From DATBLY01 sp963705545 (lineage in GTDB: Bacteria > Actinomycetota > UBA4738 > HRBIN12), in NCBI GenBank assembly GCA_963705545.1, contig CAVPJX010000001.1, positions 806,001-870,000 of the forward strand: 64,000 bases of DNA. Direction: 5' to 3'. Shown in pieces: positions 50,931 through 59,963 of this stretch (position 1 is the first letter of the stretch; every line of letters starts with the position of its first letter). The notes beneath the pieces were generated by a model. The model ran no database searches and was not told the origin of the DNA. It worked only from the letters and a program-made list of their open reading frames with translations. A program made the translations under genes and the position numbers.

Positions 50931-51761
50931 GTGCGCGTCGCGGTGGTGGGGCACAACGAGTGGCTGACGTTCGGACGCGTCGATCGCATCCCGGGCCCCG
51001 GCGACATCGCGCACGCCGACGACGCCTGGGACGCGCCGGCGGGCGGGGGTCCCGTGGCGGCCGTGCAGCTCGCGAAGCTCGCCGGCACGTGCTCGCTGTT
51101 CACGGCGGTCGGCGACGACGAGCTCGGGAGGCGCACGCGCGTCGAGCTCGAGGCCCTCGGGCTCACGGTCCATGCGGCCGTCCGCGACGCCCCCACGCGG
51201 CGCGCCGTCGCGCTGATCGAGCCGAACGGCGAGCGGACGATCACGACGCTCGGCGTCCGGCTGGAGCCGAACGGGGACGATCCCCTCCCCTGGGCGGAGC
51301 TCCGTGGCGCGGACGCCGTGTTCGTCACGGCCGGCGATCGCGGCGCCTACCGGGCGGCCCGGGAGGCCCGCGTGATGGTGGTGACGGCCCGGGCGCTCCG
51401 GCAGCTCGCGGACGCGGGGGTCCGGGCCGAGGCCGTCGTCGGCAGCGCGAACGATCCGTCGGAGCGCTACGACCCGGGGGCGCTCGACGCCCCTCCCGCC
51501 CTGGTCGTGCGCACCGACGGCGCGCGGGGCGGCACCTTCGAGACCGCCGAGGGCACGCGCGGCCGGTACGACCCGTGGCCGGCGACCGCGGGCGGCGGCG
51601 ACGCCTACGGGGGCGGGGACAGCTTCATGGCGGGCCTCGCCTTCGCCCTGGGACGGGGGGACGCGGTCCCCGACGCGCTCGCCCTGGCGGCCCGGTGCGG
51701 CGCGGCCTGCGTGAGCGGTCGCGGCCCGTACGCGACCCAGCTCACCGCGACGGACCTCTAG
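50931..51761 (+). CDS. PfkB-family sugar/nucleoside kinase
   Basis: A 276-residue ribokinase-superfamily enzyme from GTG 50931. It has a substrate-side glycine cluster (APAGGGPVAAVQLAKLAG) and the C-terminal anion-hole/catalytic-base region GGGDAYGGGDSFMAGLAFAL, where the conserved Asp of GDSF acts as base. The substrate is not predictable. It is the first gene of a plus-strand run with the next two. Confidence 0.85.
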   Translation: MRVAVVGHNEWLTFGRVDRIPGPGDIAHADDAWDAPAGGGPVAAVQLAKLAGTCSLFTAVGDDELGRRTRVELEALGLTVHAAVRDAPTRRAVALIEPNGERTITTLGVRLEPNGDDPLPWAELRGADAVFVTAGDRGAYRAAREARVMVVTARALRQLADAGVRAEAVVGSANDPSERYDPGALDAPPALVVRTDGARGGTFETAEGTRGRYDPWPATAGGGDAYGGGDSFMAGLAFALGRGDAVPDALALAARCGAACVSGRGPYATQLTATDL

Positions 51762-51862
51762 GGGCCGCCCGACGGTCGCGGCGGACCCGGGCCTTGCCTC
51801 GGATCGTCCGGGCGTCCGGATCCTCAGGGTCGGGTCGACTTCGGCCGATATGGGCTGGTGAC

Positions 51863-52672
51863 ATGACGCTTCAGACCTGTGCTCGGTGCGGGGCCCACAA
51901 CTCCGCGTCCGCGGCCGCGTGCCTCACGTGCGGGACGCCGTTCGCGGCGACCCCGTACGCGTCGAGCTCGCCCCGGACCGGCCCGGACGTCAGCCCATCC
52001 TCGGTCGCGACCGCCCCTCCCCCGGCCGCGACCGGCCTTCCGCCGGCGCCCCCGCGCCGCGCGGACATGGCCTTCGACCGGCCGTGGACGAGCGCGCCGT
52101 CGGAGATCTCGACCCCGGCCCCGAAGCCGGCGCGAACGGCCCCCCTGCTGAGCGGGATCGTGGCGGCGGTGATCGCCTTGGCGATCGGCGGCTGGTTCAC
52201 GCTGCGGGGCGGGGGCGGGCTGCCCGATTCGATCGCGGGGATGCAGCGACTGGACACGGCGGAGGCGCAGACGTTCGAGGAACAGGCCCAGGCCACCGAG
52301 TTCGCCGGCATCACGTTCCGGGGCGCGATGTACGGCGCCGCCGGGACGCCGGAGCTGATCGTGGAGCTGATCGACGGCGTGCCGCAGGATGCCGACCTCG
52401 GATCCCTCGATGAGATGTTCGACAGCATGGCCGACGGCTTCGCGAGCGGCAGCGGCGGCGCCGTGCAGCTGACGGCGAAGGCGTCGGAGACCCTCGCGGG
52501 GGTGACCTACATCTGCGCGCCGTTCCGCGCGACCGACCCGACGGTCGGCGCGCTCGCCGGGGCGATCTGCCTGTGGCAGGGCGACGGCTACGGGCTGATC
52601 GCCACGCTCCGGGCGTCGGACGCCCACGCCGCGATCGCCGACGCGCAGCTCGTGTACGACGCCGTGCACTGA
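51863..52672 (+). CDS. Zinc-ribbon membrane-anchored protein of unknown function
   Basis: A 269-residue protein. An N-terminal zinc ribbon (CARCGAHNSASAAACLTCG) is followed by a 65-residue Pro/Ala/Ser linker, one transmembrane helix (LLSGIVAAVIALAIGGWFTL) and a 150-residue extracellular domain. That domain is mixed alpha/beta with one Cys pair (YICAPF, AICLWQG). The topology suggests a cytoplasmic zinc ribbon linked to an outer sensor domain. Family not recognised. Confidence 0.65.
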   Translation: MTLQTCARCGAHNSASAAACLTCGTPFAATPYASSSPRTGPDVSPSSVATAPPPAATGLPPAPPRRADMAFDRPWTSAPSEISTPAPKPARTAPLLSGIVAAVIALAIGGWFTLRGGGGLPDSIAGMQRLDTAEAQTFEEQAQATEFAGITFRGAMYGAAGTPELIVELIDGVPQDADLGSLDEMFDSMADGFASGSGGAVQLTAKASETLAGVTYICAPFRATDPTVGALAGAICLWQGDGYGLIATLRASDAHAAIADAQLVYDAVH

Positions 52673-52717
52673 GTCGAGCGCTCGCGCGCGTCCCGGTTCC
52701 GTCGCATACTCGGCCGC

Positions 52718-54571
52718 GTGGACGTGGCCGCGTTCCTCGGACGCTTCCCGCCCTTCGACGCGCTCACGCCCGACCGGCTGGCGGCCCTCGCCGACCGCGC
52801 GGAGCTGGTGCGGTTCCCCGAGACCACCGTGATCGTCCGGCAGGGCGGCGAGCCGTCGGCCGGGCTCTACGTCGTCCGCGACGGCACCGTCGAGCTCTGG
52901 GACGACGGCCGGCTCCTCGACCTGCTCGGCGAGGGCGAGATCTTCGGGCTGTCGTCGGTGATCGACGCCGGCCCGACCGCCACCGTGCGCGCGCACGAGG
53001 ATGCGGCGTGCTACCTGATCCCCCCGGCGGTCGCCGAGGAGCTGGCCGGCACCGACATCGGGCGTTCCTTCGTGCTCGGGACGTTCGGCGAGCGCCAGCG
53101 GCGACGACGCGAGGCGGCGGCGCTCGCCGCGGCCTCCGCCACCGGCGCGCCGGACCGGCGGTTCCGGCCGGTGGGCGAGCTGATCCGCCGCGACCCGGTG
53201 CGCGCCGACCCCACGACGCCGATCGCGGACGTCGCGGCCCGGATGACCGCCGAGCGCGTCTCGAGCGTCCTGGTGCCCGCCGACGACGGCTGGGGCATCG
53301 TCACCGACCGCGACCTCCGCTCGAAGGTCGTCGCGGTCGGGCTCGACACGACGACCCCGGTGTCGGCGATCGCGAGCCATCCGGTCCGGACGGTGGCGGC
53401 CTCGACGCTCGCCGGCGACGCCCTCGTGCGCATGTTCGCGGAGGACGTGCACCACTTCCCCGTGCAGGACGACCTCGGTGAGGTGATCGGGGTCGTCACC
53501 GAGACCGACCTCCTGGACCTCGGGGAGGGGACGCCGTTCGCCCTCCGGGGCCGGATCGAGCGGGCGGCGACCGTCGCGGACGTCGCCGAGGCCGGACGAC
53601 GGCTGCCCGCCGTCGTCGTCGAGCTGGTCGACGCGAGCGCGGACCCGGTGGACGTCGGTCGCGTCGTGGCGCTCGCGATCGACGCGATGACCCGCCGCCT
53701 GCTCGAGCTCGCGATCCGCGAGCTCGGCGAGGCGCCGGTCCCGTGGGCGTGGCTCGCGCTCGGGAGCGCCGCCCGCCGGGAGCAGGCGCTGCGGACCGAT
53801 CAGGACCATGCGCTCGCGATCGACGCCGACCCGACCACGGCGGCCGAGGTCGATCCCTACTTCGAGCGGCTCGCGACGATCGTCACCGACGGCCTGGAGG
53901 CGGCGGGGATCGCCCGGTGTCCCGGCGACGTGATGGCCACCCATCCGTCGCTCCGCCGGTCGGTCGCGAGCTGGTCGGAGGCGATGCACACCTGGATGCA
54001 GGATCTGAGCCCCCGCGGGAGCGAGCTCTCCTCGCTCGTGTACGACTACCGGCGGGTCGCCGGGCCGCTCGAGGTCGAACCGGCCCTGGACGCGGTGGTG
54101 CGCGACGCGCGCACGCGGCCGGGCTTCCTGCGCGGGCTCGGACGGCGAGCGCTCGAGCTCCGTCCGCCGACGGGGTTCGTGCGCGACCTCGTGGTCGAGC
54201 GCCACGGGGAGCACGCCGGCCGCCTCGACGTCAAGCGCGGCGGGATCACGATCGTCGGCAACCTCGCCCGGGTGCACGCGGTCGCGGCGGGCGTGACGCG
54301 CACGGGCACGGTCGAGCGCCTGCGAACGGCCCCGGACCACCCCCTGCTCTCACGCGGCGTGGCGGACGAGCTGATCGAGGCGTTCCACTTCCTGTGGGAG
54401 ATCCGCCTCCGTCACCAGGTCGAGCAGGTGCACGCGGGCGAGACGCCGGACGAGTTCCTCGACCCGTCGACCCTGGGGCCGGTCGCCCGCCAGGGACTGA
54501 AGGAGGCGTTCCGCGTGATCGCGCGCGCCCAGCGCGAGCTCGCGACCGCGATGGACCTGCGGATGCCGTAG
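52718..54571 (+). CDS. cNMP-binding - CBS pair - DUF294 nucleotidyltransferase-like protein
   Basis: A 617-residue cytosolic signalling protein. A cyclic-nucleotide-binding domain comes first (residues ~1-125, LVRFPETTVIVRQGGEPSAGLYVVRDGTVELWD). Two CBS domains follow (~148-270, DPVRADPTTPIADVAARMTAERVSSVLVP and HPVRTVAASTLAGDALVRMF). Next is a DUF294 nucleotidyltransferase-like domain with LGSAARREQALRTDQDHAL, then DUF294_C. The family is widespread but its reaction is unknown. The cyclases at 28-40 kb could supply its ligand, although the phosphate-binding Arg of the cNMP pocket is not obvious. Confidence 0.87.
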   Translation: MDVAAFLGRFPPFDALTPDRLAALADRAELVRFPETTVIVRQGGEPSAGLYVVRDGTVELWDDGRLLDLLGEGEIFGLSSVIDAGPTATVRAHEDAACYLIPPAVAEELAGTDIGRSFVLGTFGERQRRRREAAALAAASATGAPDRRFRPVGELIRRDPVRADPTTPIADVAARMTAERVSSVLVPADDGWGIVTDRDLRSKVVAVGLDTTTPVSAIASHPVRTVAASTLAGDALVRMFAEDVHHFPVQDDLGEVIGVVTETDLLDLGEGTPFALRGRIERAATVADVAEAGRRLPAVVVELVDASADPVDVGRVVALAIDAMTRRLLELAIRELGEAPVPWAWLALGSAARREQALRTDQDHALAIDADPTTAAEVDPYFERLATIVTDGLEAAGIARCPGDVMATHPSLRRSVASWSEAMHTWMQDLSPRGSELSSLVYDYRRVAGPLEVEPALDAVVRDARTRPGFLRGLGRRALELRPPTGFVRDLVVERHGEHAGRLDVKRGGITIVGNLARVHAVAAGVTRTGTVERLRTAPDHPLLSRGVADELIEAFHFLWEIRLRHQVEQVHAGETPDEFLDPSTLGPVARQGLKEAFRVIARAQRELATAMDLRMP

Positions 54572-54586
54572 GCGTTCGCCGGGCCG

Positions 54587-55396
54587 CTACGGGGGTGGGT
54601 CGAAGGCCTCCGCGGGGACCACCGGGTCGGTCCCCATCGCGTGGTACCCGCCGTCCACGTGGATCAGCTCCCCGCTGATGCCCGCCGACAGGTCCGAGAA
54701 CAGGAGCGCGATCGCCCGGCCCACCGGCGTGGGGTCGGTGACGTCCCATCCGAGGGGGGCTCGCCGGCCCCACGCGTCCGAGATCCGGTCGAAGCCGGGG
54801 ATCCCCTTGCCCGCCATCGTGCGGAGCGGCCCCGCCGACACGGTGTTCACGCGGATCCCCTTCGGCCCCAGGTCGCGCGCCAGGTACCGCGTCACGGACT
54901 CCAGGCTCGCCTTCGCGACGCCCATCCAGTCGTAGACCGGCCAGGCGACGCGCCCGTCGAAGTCCAGGCTCACGATCGACGCACCCCGCGGCAGCAGCGG
55001 GAGCAGGCCGACCGCGATCGCCTTCAGGCTGAACGCGCTCGTCTGGATCGCGGTCGCCACCGACTCCCAGGGGGTGTTCAGGAAGTTCCCGCCCAGGGCA
55101 TCCTGCGGCGCGAACGCGATCGCGTGCAGGAACCCGTCGAGCGTGCCCCAGCGCGACGCGAGCTCATCGCGGACCGTGTCGATCTGCGCCGGGTCGTTCG
55201 CGTCGAGCTCCAGCACGTCGGGCGGATCCGGCAACCGCTTCGCCACCTTCTGCGTCAGGCTCGTGGCGCGACCGAAGCTCGACAGGACGATCTCGGCGCC
55301 CTGCTCCTGCGCCGCCCGCGCGGCGGCGAACGCGATCGACTGCGGGGTGAGGACCCCGGTGATCAGGAGCTTCTTGCCCGCCAGCAGGTCCGGCAC
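54587..55396 (-). CDS. fabI: Enoyl-[acyl-carrier-protein] reductase (NADH), FabI
   Basis: A 269-residue SDR-type enoyl reductase of fatty acid synthesis. ITGVLTPQSIAFAAARAAQEQGAEIVLSS is the NADH fold, FLHAIAFAPQDALGG the substrate loop, and YDWMGVAKASLESVTRYLARDLGPKGIRVNTVSAGP contains Tyr-x6-Lys, the FabI/InhA-type catalytic pair. The GTG at 55396 shares its G with the stop codon of the upstream lipoprotein gene, so the two are coupled. It is a possible target of isoniazid- or triclosan-type inhibitors, by family. Confidence 0.93.
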   Translation of the reverse strand: MPDLLAGKKLLITGVLTPQSIAFAAARAAQEQGAEIVLSSFGRATSLTQKVAKRLPDPPDVLELDANDPAQIDTVRDELASRWGTLDGFLHAIAFAPQDALGGNFLNTPWESVATAIQTSAFSLKAIAVGLLPLLPRGASIVSLDFDGRVAWPVYDWMGVAKASLESVTRYLARDLGPKGIRVNTVSAGPLRTMAGKGIPGFDRISDAWGRRAPLGWDVTDPTPVGRAIALLFSDLSAGISGELIHVDGGYHAMGTDPVVPAEAFDPPP

Positions 55397-55692
55397 TACC
55401 CCGTCCCCGCGTCGGTGATCTCCCAGGTGAGGTTGCCCTCGTCGTCGGTCTGCGTCACCGAGACCGTCGCCGTGCTCCCGTCGGACCCGGAGGCCGTGCA
55501 CTCGAACGTGTCGCCGGCCTTCGCCTCGATGTCGTCGGGGCATTCGACGGTGAGCCCGGTCACCTCGAGCTGGGTCTCCAGCTGATCCTTCAACGTGCCC
55601 TCCAGCTCCGTCGAGTCGAGCGTCTTCGAGCAGGCGGCGGCCGCGAGGACCAGGACGAGCACGCCGACGGCGCGGACGAGCGTGGAGCGCAT
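55396..55692 (-). CDS. DUF4333-type lipoprotein
   Basis: A 98-residue exported lipoprotein. The signal peptide ends VLVLAAAACS. The mature part (ELEGTLKDQLETQLEVTGLTVECPDDIEAKAGDTFECTASGSDGST) matches DUF4333, with its two conserved Cys (ECPDD and FECT). Function unknown. It is translationally coupled to fabI. Confidence 0.83.
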   Translation of the reverse strand: MRSTLVRAVGVLVLVLAAAACSKTLDSTELEGTLKDQLETQLEVTGLTVECPDDIEAKAGDTFECTASGSDGSTATVSVTQTDDEGNLTWEITDAGTG

Positions 55693-55814
55693 GGGTGTGG
55701 ATCCCTCCTCCGGTGCGGTCGCATGAGGGTAGTCACGGCCGCAGGGAGGGTCAACGCGCCGGCGGCGACCTCGGCGCCCGCGTCCGGCCCCGACGGCCGC
55801 GTAGCATCTCGGCC

Positions 55815-56528
55815 GTGGATCTGGGGATCGAGGGGAAGGTCGCGCTCGTCACCGCCGCATCCAGGGGCCTCGGCCGCGGGGCGGCCCTCGCGCTGTCGCG
55901 CGAGGGAGCCAAGGTGGCGATCTGCGCCCGCGACCCCGATGCGCTCGGCGCCGCCGCCGCCGCGATGCCCGGTGAGGTCCTTGCGATCCCCGCCGACGTC
56001 ACGGAGCCCGACGCGCCGGCGCGCCTCGTCGCCGCGGCCGTCGAGCGCTTCGGCGGCCTCGACATCCTGGTCGCGAACGCCGGCGGGCCCGCGCAGGCTC
56101 GGGCGCTCGACGTCGAGGGCGACGCGCTGATGGCCGCGATCAACGCGAACCAGCTCACCTCGATCCGACTCGTCCAGGCCGCCGTCCCGCACATGCGCGC
56201 GGCCGCCTGGGGTCGGATCTGCCTGATCACGTCGAGCTCGATCAAGCAGCCGATCCCCACGCTCGCGTACTCGAACGTCGCGCGGACGGGGCTGTGGGCA
56301 TGGGCGAAGACCGCGGCCCAGGACCTGATCGACGACGGCATCACGTTGAACCTCGCCTGCCCGGGCCTGCACGCCACCGATCGCGTCAAGGAGCTGGGCT
56401 TCGAGGGGCGCCTCGGCGATCCGGAGGACTTCGGCCGCGTCGTCGCGTTCCTGTGCTCGGACACGGCCCGGTTCGTGAGCGGCACGGCGGTCCAGGTGGA
56501 CGGCGCCGGCACGATCGGGCTGCTCTAG
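55815..56528 (+). CDS. SDR-family oxidoreductase with an atypical active site
   Basis: A 237-residue classical-length SDR. VALVTAASRGLGRGAALALSREGAKVAICAR is the NADP-binding TGxxxGxG variant, and ILVANAGGPA is the NAG motif. The Ser is present (LITSSSIKQPIP), but the catalytic helix reads LAYSNVARTGLWAWAKT, so Tyr-x3-Lys becomes Tyr-x3-Ala. A related SDR subgroup with S-N-x-x-R-x-G at this place is known to me. It may still act through the later Lys or be a binding protein. The DUF885 gene follows after 26 bases. Confidence 0.8.
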   Translation: MDLGIEGKVALVTAASRGLGRGAALALSREGAKVAICARDPDALGAAAAAMPGEVLAIPADVTEPDAPARLVAAAVERFGGLDILVANAGGPAQARALDVEGDALMAAINANQLTSIRLVQAAVPHMRAAAWGRICLITSSSIKQPIPTLAYSNVARTGLWAWAKTAAQDLIDDGITLNLACPGLHATDRVKELGFEGRLGDPEDFGRVVAFLCSDTARFVSGTAVQVDGAGTIGLL

Positions 56529-56554
56529 GACACGGATAGGAGGACGACCGAGCG

Positions 56555-58231
56555 ATGACGCCGGTGGACGACACGGACGAGGAGCGGGCGACCGAGCTGG
56601 CGGATCGGTTCTGGGAGCGCCTGCTGGAGCTCGAGCCGCTGATCGCGACGTCGGTGGGCGACGAGCGCTACGACGATCGCCTCTCCGATCCCGGCGAGGC
56701 GGGTCGAGCGGCGATCGCCGACGCCAGCCGCGCCGTGCTGGACGAGCTCGCCGCGATCGACGTCGCGGCGCTGCCCGCGTCGCTGCGCGGCACGCTCGAC
56801 GTCGGCGAGGCGATGGCGCGCCGCGCGCTCGCCGAGGTCGAGCACCGGGAGGACCGGCTCCGCGTCGCCTCGCACTTCGCCGGGCCGGCGCAGATCCTGG
56901 CCGAGATCGCGTCGCTCCAACGAGCCGACACGCCCGAGCGGCTCGACCGGTACGAGGCGCGCCTGCGCGCGATCCCCGCCTACCTGGACGCGTGGTCGGA
57001 GATCGCCCGCGAGGGCGTCGCGACCAGGGTCACGTCTCCCCGGGTCGTGGCGGAGCGGGCGGTCGCCCAGGTGGAACGCCTGCTCGCGCTCGCGCCGGAG
57101 GACTCCCCCGCCCTGATGCCCGCTCGGGGACGACGACGCGTCGCGCGGGCGGATCGCCGCGGTGGTCCGCGACGTCGTGAACCCCGCGTTCGTCGCGTTC
57201 CTCGCGACGCTCCGCGAGGCGACTCCCCGCGTCGACCGAGACGATCGGCGTCACCGCCCTGCCGGACGGCGACGCGCTGTACGCGACCGCGATCCTCGCG
57301 TGGACGTCCCTGCCGCTCGATCCGGCGGAGGTCCACGCGATCGGCGTCGAGAGCTACGACGCGATCCAGGAGGAACGGCGACGAGGTCGCGGAGCGCCTC
57401 GGGTTCGCGAGCGCGGACGAGGCGCTCGCGGCGCACGAGGCGAGCGGCGCGAACCACGCGGCGACGCGCGAGCAGATGCTCGAGCTCGCGCGCTCGCAGG
57501 TCGCGCGCAGCTGGGAGGTCGCGAAGGACTGGTTCGGACGGATGCCGACCGCGAACTGCGAGGTGAAGCCCGTGGAGGAGTTCCGCGAGGCCGACACGCC
57601 GGGCGGGTTCTACTTCCCGCCGACCGAGGACGGGTCGCGCCCCGGCGCGTACTACATCAACACCTCGGACCTCGACCAGCGCCCGCTGCACCACGTGGCG
57701 AGCCTCACCTACCACGAGGCGAACCCGGGCCATCACTTCCAGATCTCGATCGACCAGGAGGCGACCGACCGACCGCCGCTGCGCCGGTTCGGCGGGATCT
57801 TCGCGGGGAGCGCGTACGCGGAGGGGTGGGGGCTCTACTCGGAGCGCCTCGCCGACGAGATGGGCCTGTACCTCGACGACTGGGAGCGGCTGGGGATGCT
57901 CGACGGCCAGGGGCTGCGCGCGGCGCGCCTGGTCACCGACACGGGGATCCATGCGCTCGGCTGGACGCGCGAGCGCGCGGTCGACACCCTGGTGGCGATC
58001 GGGATGCCGATGATCGACGCGACGATCGAGGTGGACCGCTACATCTCGCTCCCCGGGCAGGCGCTCGCCTACATGATCGGGATGCGCGAGATCGTCGCGG
58101 CGCGCCGGGTCGCCGAGGAGCGCGAGGGAGCCGCGTTCTCGCTCTCCGCGTTCCACGATCGCGTGCTCGCGCTCGGATCGCTGCCGCTGCCGGCCTTCCG
58201 CCGCGAGATGGGCCTCGGCCCGGCCGCCTGA
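56555..58231 (+). CDS. DUF885-family putative metallopeptidase (three compensating frameshifts)
   Basis: About 558 codons, overall in frame. The N-terminal ~185 residues and the part after residue ~275 fit DUF885, including HExx-like THYHE-type TYHEANPGHHFQISID and the downstream SAYAEGWGLYSERLADEMGLY. Between 57115 and 57380 the zero frame is Arg-rich nonsense. Reading one base on (VVRDVVNPAFVAFLATLREA), then another (TIGVTALPDGDALYATAILA) and another restores the family. Three single extra bases near 57115, 57230 and 57375 explain this. The family is related to zinc peptidases; substrate unknown. Confidence 0.82.
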   Translation: MTPVDDTDEERATELADRFWERLLELEPLIATSVGDERYDDRLSDPGEAGRAAIADASRAVLDELAAIDVAALPASLRGTLDVGEAMARRALAEVEHREDRLRVASHFAGPAQILAEIASLQRADTPERLDRYEARLRAIPAYLDAWSEIAREGVATRVTSPRVVAERAVAQVERLLALAPEDSPALMPARGRRRVARADRRGGPRRREPRVRRVPRDAPRGDSPRRPRRSASPPCRTATRCTRPRSSRGRPCRSIRRRSTRSASRATTRSRRNGDEVAERLGFASADEALAAHEASGANHAATREQMLELARSQVARSWEVAKDWFGRMPTANCEVKPVEEFREADTPGGFYFPPTEDGSRPGAYYINTSDLDQRPLHHVASLTYHEANPGHHFQISIDQEATDRPPLRRFGGIFAGSAYAEGWGLYSERLADEMGLYLDDWERLGMLDGQGLRAARLVTDTGIHALGWTRERAVDTLVAIGMPMIDATIEVDRYISLPGQALAYMIGMREIVAARRVAEEREGAAFSLSAFHDRVLALGSLPLPAFRREMGLGPAA

Positions 58232-58288
58232 GCTCCGACGGCCGTGGGCATAGACTCCGGCCGACACCGAGCATCGGGAGGAACCGCC

Positions 58289-58966
58289 GTGGACGTCGAG
58301 ATCGGGTACGCACCGTCCTTCGCGATGGGAACGATCAAGCTCGCGCCCGGGAGCGAGGTGAAGGTCGAGGCCGGGGCGATGGCGAGCATGTCGGGCGGCG
58401 TCCAGATCGAGACCGGGTCGCAGGGCGGGCTCCTCGGCGGCCTCAAGCGCTCGGTGCTCGGCGGCGAGAGCTTCTTCATCAACACGTTCACGGCGCCCCA
58501 GGGCGGCGAGGTCTCGGTGGCCGCGAAGCTCCCCGGCGACCTCGTGACGATGCCGCTCGACGGCTCGAGGACGTTGTTCGTCCAGTCGGGGTCGTGGATC
58601 GCATCGGACGCGGGGATCACGGTCGACACGAAGTGGGGCGGCGCGAAGACGTTCTTCAGCGGGGAGGGACTCTTCCTGCTGAAGTGCACCGGCACCGGAG
58701 ACCTGCTCGCCTCGAGCTACGGCGCGATCGCGTCGCGCGACCTCGCGCCCGGGGAGGTCTACGTGATCGACACCGGACACCTCGTCGCGTTCGAGGAGGG
58801 CGTCGGCTACGAGGTCCACAAGGCCGGGAGCTGGAAGTCCACGATCCTCGGCGCCGAGGGGCTCGTCGCGCACTTCACCGGGCCCGGCCGGATCTGGCAA
58901 CAGACGCGGAGCCAGCAGGACCTCCTGGGCTGGATCAACGCCAACATGCCCGGGAACCGGAACTAG
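58289..58966 (+). CDS. AIM24 / TIGR00266-family protein
   Basis: A 225-residue beta-rich protein. It has the family's features: VEIGYAPSFAMGTIKLAPGSEVKVEAGAMASMSGGVQIET near the start, GGESFFINTFTAP in the middle and a Gly-rich body ending with ILGAEGLVAHFTGPGRIWQQTRS. Members are found in all domains; mitochondrial AIM24 helps membrane organisation, and bacterial function is unknown. GGGAGGAACCGCC precedes GTG 58289. Confidence 0.88.
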   Translation: MDVEIGYAPSFAMGTIKLAPGSEVKVEAGAMASMSGGVQIETGSQGGLLGGLKRSVLGGESFFINTFTAPQGGEVSVAAKLPGDLVTMPLDGSRTLFVQSGSWIASDAGITVDTKWGGAKTFFSGEGLFLLKCTGTGDLLASSYGAIASRDLAPGEVYVIDTGHLVAFEEGVGYEVHKAGSWKSTILGAEGLVAHFTGPGRIWQQTRSQQDLLGWINANMPGNRN

Positions 58967-58987
58967 CGGATCGGCTCGTAGTCTGGG

Positions 58988-59883
58988 TCAGACTACCGGC
59001 GTCGGTCCATCCGGCCGCCGGGCCGACAGCAGCAGGTACTCGAGGACCCCGCGGCGCCACAGCAGCGTCACCTGATCCAGCAGCAGCCGGCTCGCGAGCT
59101 CGAACGAACGCGGCACCGACCCGTCGAACCCGCGGTCGAGCCGGTCGCGCGCGAACCGCAGCGCGGGCGCGATCACCTGATCGCCGACGAGCTCGGTCCG
59201 GACGTCGACGAAGCCCGCGCGCCGCGCCCGATCGGCGATCTCCTGTGGCGTCTGCGCGGCACGGACGTTCAACCCCCACACCCGCAGCTGCGTGAGCCCG
59301 GCGACGAGCTCGCCGGGCGTCCGCGGCCGCCGCATCGTCGGGACGTCCGACATCGTGAGCGACGCCGCCGGGACGCAGGACCCGGAACGCCTCGGCGAAG
59401 AACCGCGCCCGCGACGGGAAGTGGAACGCCGCCTCCACGCTGATCACGCCGTCGAACGCAGCCGGCGCGCAGCGGCAGCCGCGTCGCGTCGGCGTTCACG
59501 GGGAGGGCGCCCGCCTCGGATAGGCGGGCGCGACCGGCCACGAGCTGCGACCTCGTGATGTTGACGGCGACGAGCCGCCGCGGCTCCGCCGCGGCGGCGA
59601 TCACCGGGTCCTGCGCCCCGAGGCCGTTGCCGACGTCCAGCACGTCGCCGCCGGCCGGCAGGTCGGCGGCGACCCGCTCGACCAGCCGCCGGACGGCGAC
59701 CGGCGCCTCGTCCGGGTCCGAGCCGTCGCCCTCCCAGAGCCCGAGGTTCAGCCAGCCGGGCGCGAGCGCCAGGAAGAACTCCGGGCCGATGCTGTCGTAG
59801 ACGGTCGCGGCCGGGTTCGACCCCTGGCGGAGCAGGCCGAGGCCGTGCCTCACGTTCTCGCGCGTCCACCGAGCCGAGGCCAC
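58988..59883 (-). CDS. SAM-dependent methyltransferase (two frameshifts)
   Basis: About 297 residues after correction. The first part (GPEFFLALAPGWLNLGLWEGDGSDPDEAP, DVLDVGNGLGAQDPVIAAA) is the SAM-binding start of a class I methyltransferase similar to small-molecule or sterol C-methyltransferases. Frame changes of one extra base at ~59457-59468 and ~59352-59365 connect it to VEAAFHFPSRARFFAEAFRVLRPGG and then MSDVPTMRRPRTPGELVAGLTQLRVWG, finishing at 58988. GTG 59883. The substrate is unknown; the domain order is complete. Confidence 0.78.
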
Positions 59884-59908
59884 CGCCCCACCGTAGCGGC
59901 CGCCACGA

Positions 59909-59930
59909 GCACCGGGCGCTTGGCCTTCAC
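59909..59930 (+). repeat. Possible degenerate copy of the dispersed motif
   Basis: GCACCGGGCGCTTGGCCTTC (then AC) resembles motif copy 2 with several changes. It lies between the methyltransferase and TolB-like genes. On its own it would not be reported. Confidence 0.25.
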
Positions 59931-59963
59931 TGTGCCCCGGCAGGTGACCGGGGAGGTGGTGGC

